64,000 nucleotides of DNA from Mycolicibacterium lutetiense (GTDB taxonomy: Bacteria; Actinomycetota; Actinomycetes; Mycobacteriales; Mycobacteriaceae). Location of the stretch: contig NZ_JAGIOP010000002.1 in assembly GCF_017876775.1 (NCBI RefSeq), forward strand, positions 3,968,001 to 4,032,000, in the 5' to 3' direction. The notes under the pieces were generated by a model. That model was not told the DNA's origin. It did no database searches and saw only the letters and a program-made list of their open reading frames with translations. This document shows positions 62,290-64,000 of this stretch, piece after piece (within the stretch, counting starts at the first letter, position 1; each line of letters begins with the position of its first letter). The translations under genes were made by a program, and so were the position numbers.

Positions 62290-63686
62290 TCAACGCACGG
62301 CGATCCGGATGTTCTTCACCTGCTGGAACTCGTTGAGTCCCTCGATGCCGCCGGTGCGGCCCGAGCCGCTCTGCTTGTATCCGCCGTAAGGGCCCTGCGG
62401 GGAGATGTCGCTGAACTGGTTGATCCACACCGACCCGGATTCCAGCCGGCGGGCCACGCGATGCGCGCGGTTCAGATCCGTCGTCTGGACGAAGGCGTTC
62501 AAACCGTACGGGGTGTCGTTGGCGATCCGCACCGCGTCCTCTTCGTCGCTGAACCGCATCACCGACACCACCGGCCCGAAGGTCTCCAGCTGCGCGAGTT
62601 CGGAGGTGTTGTCCACGCCGCCGAACACGGTCGGCTCGATGTAGTAGCCATCGGAGAGATCACCACCGATTCGCTTGCCGCCCAGCAGCAGTTGACCGGC
62701 GCCGCTGGATACCGCGGTATCGACCGCGGCCAGGATCCGGTCGGCGGCTCCCTGGCTGACACCGGGCCGAACGTGGTCGTGGGATCCATCGGGTCACCGA
62801 CGCGGGCCGCGCCGACGACGCCGAGGAACTTCTCCAGGAACTCGTCGTAGACGGCATCGTGGACGAGTATCCGGCTCGCGCATGCGCAGCTCTGTCCCGA
62901 CTGCATGAGCGGGCCCTGATGTGCCGACAGCGTGGCAGCGAGGTCGAGATCGGCGTCGGCGAAGATGAGGTTGGCCGATTTGCCGCCCAGCTCGGTGACC
63001 ACCGGGGTGAGATTCGTTGCGGCGGCTTGTAATACCTTGCGCGCGGTCGCGCCGCCGCCGGTGAACGCGATCTTGCCGATGCCGGGATGACGGACCAGGG
63101 CGTCGCCGCCCTCGGCGTCAGCGGGGGCAACGGTCACCAGCCCGTCGGGTAGTCCCGCCTCGAGACACAGCTCGCCGAAGCGCAGTGCGGCGAACGGCGC
63201 GAGCTCCGAGGGTTTGAGCACGACGGCATTGCCCGCGGCCAGGGCGGGCGCGACACACGAGCCGGTGACGACCAGGGCGCCGTTCCAGGGGGTGATGACG
63301 CCGACGACACCGTACGGCTCGCGCTCGACGAGGTTGATGTCGAACGACCCGTTGACGGGAGTCGTCACCCCGTGCGGCTTGTCGGCATAGCCCGCGTAGT
63401 GCCGCAGGAACCGCTCGAGAAGCATTGCGGTGCCGGCGAACGCGATCGGCACCGCGTAGTCGGCCACGTTGAGTTCGGCGAGCTCGTCGAGGTGCGCGTG
63501 CACCACGTCGGCCAGGCCGATCAGCAGGTCACGGCGGCGGTCGACGGTCAGCGAGACCCATTCCCGCTGCGCTTTCGTCGCAGCCTGGACCGCGTCGTCG
63601 ATCTCGGCGGCACCGGCCAGGTCGACGGTCCCATTCGGCCGGCCGGTCGCCGGGTAGATGTGCTCGAAAACTATTCGGACTCCCAC
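62290..63686 (-). pseudogene. Aldehyde dehydrogenase interrupted by a frameshift
   Basis: Both parts are strong ALDH. The 5' part (63686 to about 62761) has WNGALVVTGSCVAPALAAGN, TELGGKSANLIF (Glu) and QSGQSCACASRI (catalytic Cys). The 3' part in the next frame has LETFGPVVSVMRF and QFSDISPQGPYGGYKQSGSG. The frame breaks at about 62760: reading GGTGTCAGC on the gene strand where GGTGGTCAGC would give GPVVSQGAADRI. One missing base explains it. It is either a true pseudogene or a sequencing error. GTG 63686 overlaps the upstream gene by 16 nt. Confidence 0.88.
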
Positions 63687-64000
63687 CCTGGCTCCTCGTC
63701 AAGCACCCGCTGCTTCTGTTCGCCGATCACCAGGTTGAGGTTCGCGGCTTTGGGCCAGCCGTAGTAGGCCGCGAAATGCAGTGCCAGCTCATCCATTTCC
63801 TCGAACGAGACGTCGCGGCTCTTCAGAGCGGCATAGACGTGGCTCAGGATTGGCAGCGGTGCGTCCTGAAACGCCACGCAGGCCACGGTGACCAGGCGTC
63901 GCTCCTTCATGCCGAGTCCGGGGCGCAGCCACATCTCGCCGAACACGAAGTTGAGGATGCCGGCCCCCGAATACGGGTTGTCGCGGGTGGGGGCGAACGG
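63671..64000 (-). CDS. Carboxymuconolactone decarboxylase-family protein (5' end outside window)
   Basis: 110 residues are visible; the frame is open to the window edge (PFAPTRDNPYSGAGILNF then FGEMWLRPGLGMKERRL). RLVTVACVAFQDAPLPILSHVY and FEEMDELALHFAAYYGWPKA resemble the CMD/AhpD helical fold. The CxxC of peroxidase-type AhpD is absent; the Cys in TVACVAF stands alone. Probably an isomerase/decarboxylase-type catabolic protein, cotranscribed with the aldehyde dehydrogenase. Confidence 0.82.
   Translation of the reverse strand, partial: PFAPTRDNPYSGAGILNFVFGEMWLRPGLGMKERRLVTVACVAFQDAPLPILSHVYAALKSRDVSFEEMDELALHFAAYYGWPKAANLNLVIGEQKQRVLDEEPGWESE

Overview
The window is high-GC actinobacterial DNA that reads as the chromosome of an environmental, probably rapidly growing mycobacterium (Mycolicibacterium/Mycobacterium). 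The evidence is an uninterrupted run of mycobacterium-specific genes (Lsr2, CarD, ClpC1, MhuD, LpqE/LpqF, KstR, KshB, HsaA-D) in nearly the order recalled for M. tuberculosis Rv3618-Rv3567c, frequent GTG starts with 4-nt GTGA/ATGA overlaps, and several leaderless-type -10 motifs. No species-level claim is made. No tRNA, rRNA, IS element, CRISPR array or prophage was seen, and no stretch longer than about 300 bp lacks a gene.

Layout. (1) 1-1583: LLM-type oxidoreductase (cut by the window edge) and epoxide hydrolase EphA. (2) 1717-16493: core housekeeping block ftsH-folE-folP-folB-folK-DUF3180-proline-rich membrane protein-Rossmann protein-panC-panD-coaX, then lysS, lsr2 and clpC1. Folate and pantothenate/CoA synthesis are fused into one translationally coupled run. 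(3) 16590-18257: cobalamin riboswitch, cobalt transporter cbtB-cbtA and an atypical histidine-phosphatase-fold protein. (4) 18254-34642: lpqF, mhuD, hydrolase, GlxA-type regulator, mutY/canB, radA-disA, lpqE, carD-ispD-ispF, cysS-rlmB, a GIY-YIG-like protein, an ArsB/SLC13-type permease and an MBL-fold protein. (5) 34665-45662: a zinc/cobalamin block. A Zur box drives, divergently, mrf-rpmE2 and the cysteine-free ribosomal set rpmB2-rpmG2-rpsN2-rpsR2. Next come a second cobalamin riboswitch, btuFCD and a FhuF-like [2Fe-2S] protein, then bluB-pxpA, a methyltransferase, and a second Zur-type box before znuACB. (6) 45674-57139: LacI regulator, otsB, kstR and the cholesterol ring-degradation genes fadE34, kshB and hsaADCB with KstR operators. 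(7) 57260-58871: a large exported GjpA-like protein behind an IdeR-like iron box. (8) 59084-64000: an accessory catabolic cluster (mycofactocin-type SDR, TetR, ferredoxin, P450, frameshifted aldehyde dehydrogenase, carboxymuconolactone-decarboxylase-like protein) with the same 18-bp palindrome in both promoter regions.

How the parts work together. Regions 3 and 5 form a metal/cofactor economy: cobalt and corrinoid import and lower-ligand synthesis under B12 riboswitches, and zinc import plus zinc-sparing ribosome remodelling under Zur. Region 6 degrades steroid A/B rings: KshB supplies electrons to 9-alpha-hydroxylase, HsaA/HsaB hydroxylate 3-HSA, HsaC cleaves the ring, HsaD hydrolyses the product and FadE34 acts on the side chain.

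The most interesting items are the FhuF-like protein placed in a B12-uptake operon, the P-loop-degenerate CobW-like Mrf protein, the degenerate RHG motif in the phosphatase beside cbtBA, the paired identical TetR palindromes, the single-base frameshift in the aldehyde dehydrogenase, and a hairpin repeat family with conserved outer arms and different cores. Family assignments and M. tuberculosis synteny come from recall, not from a search.
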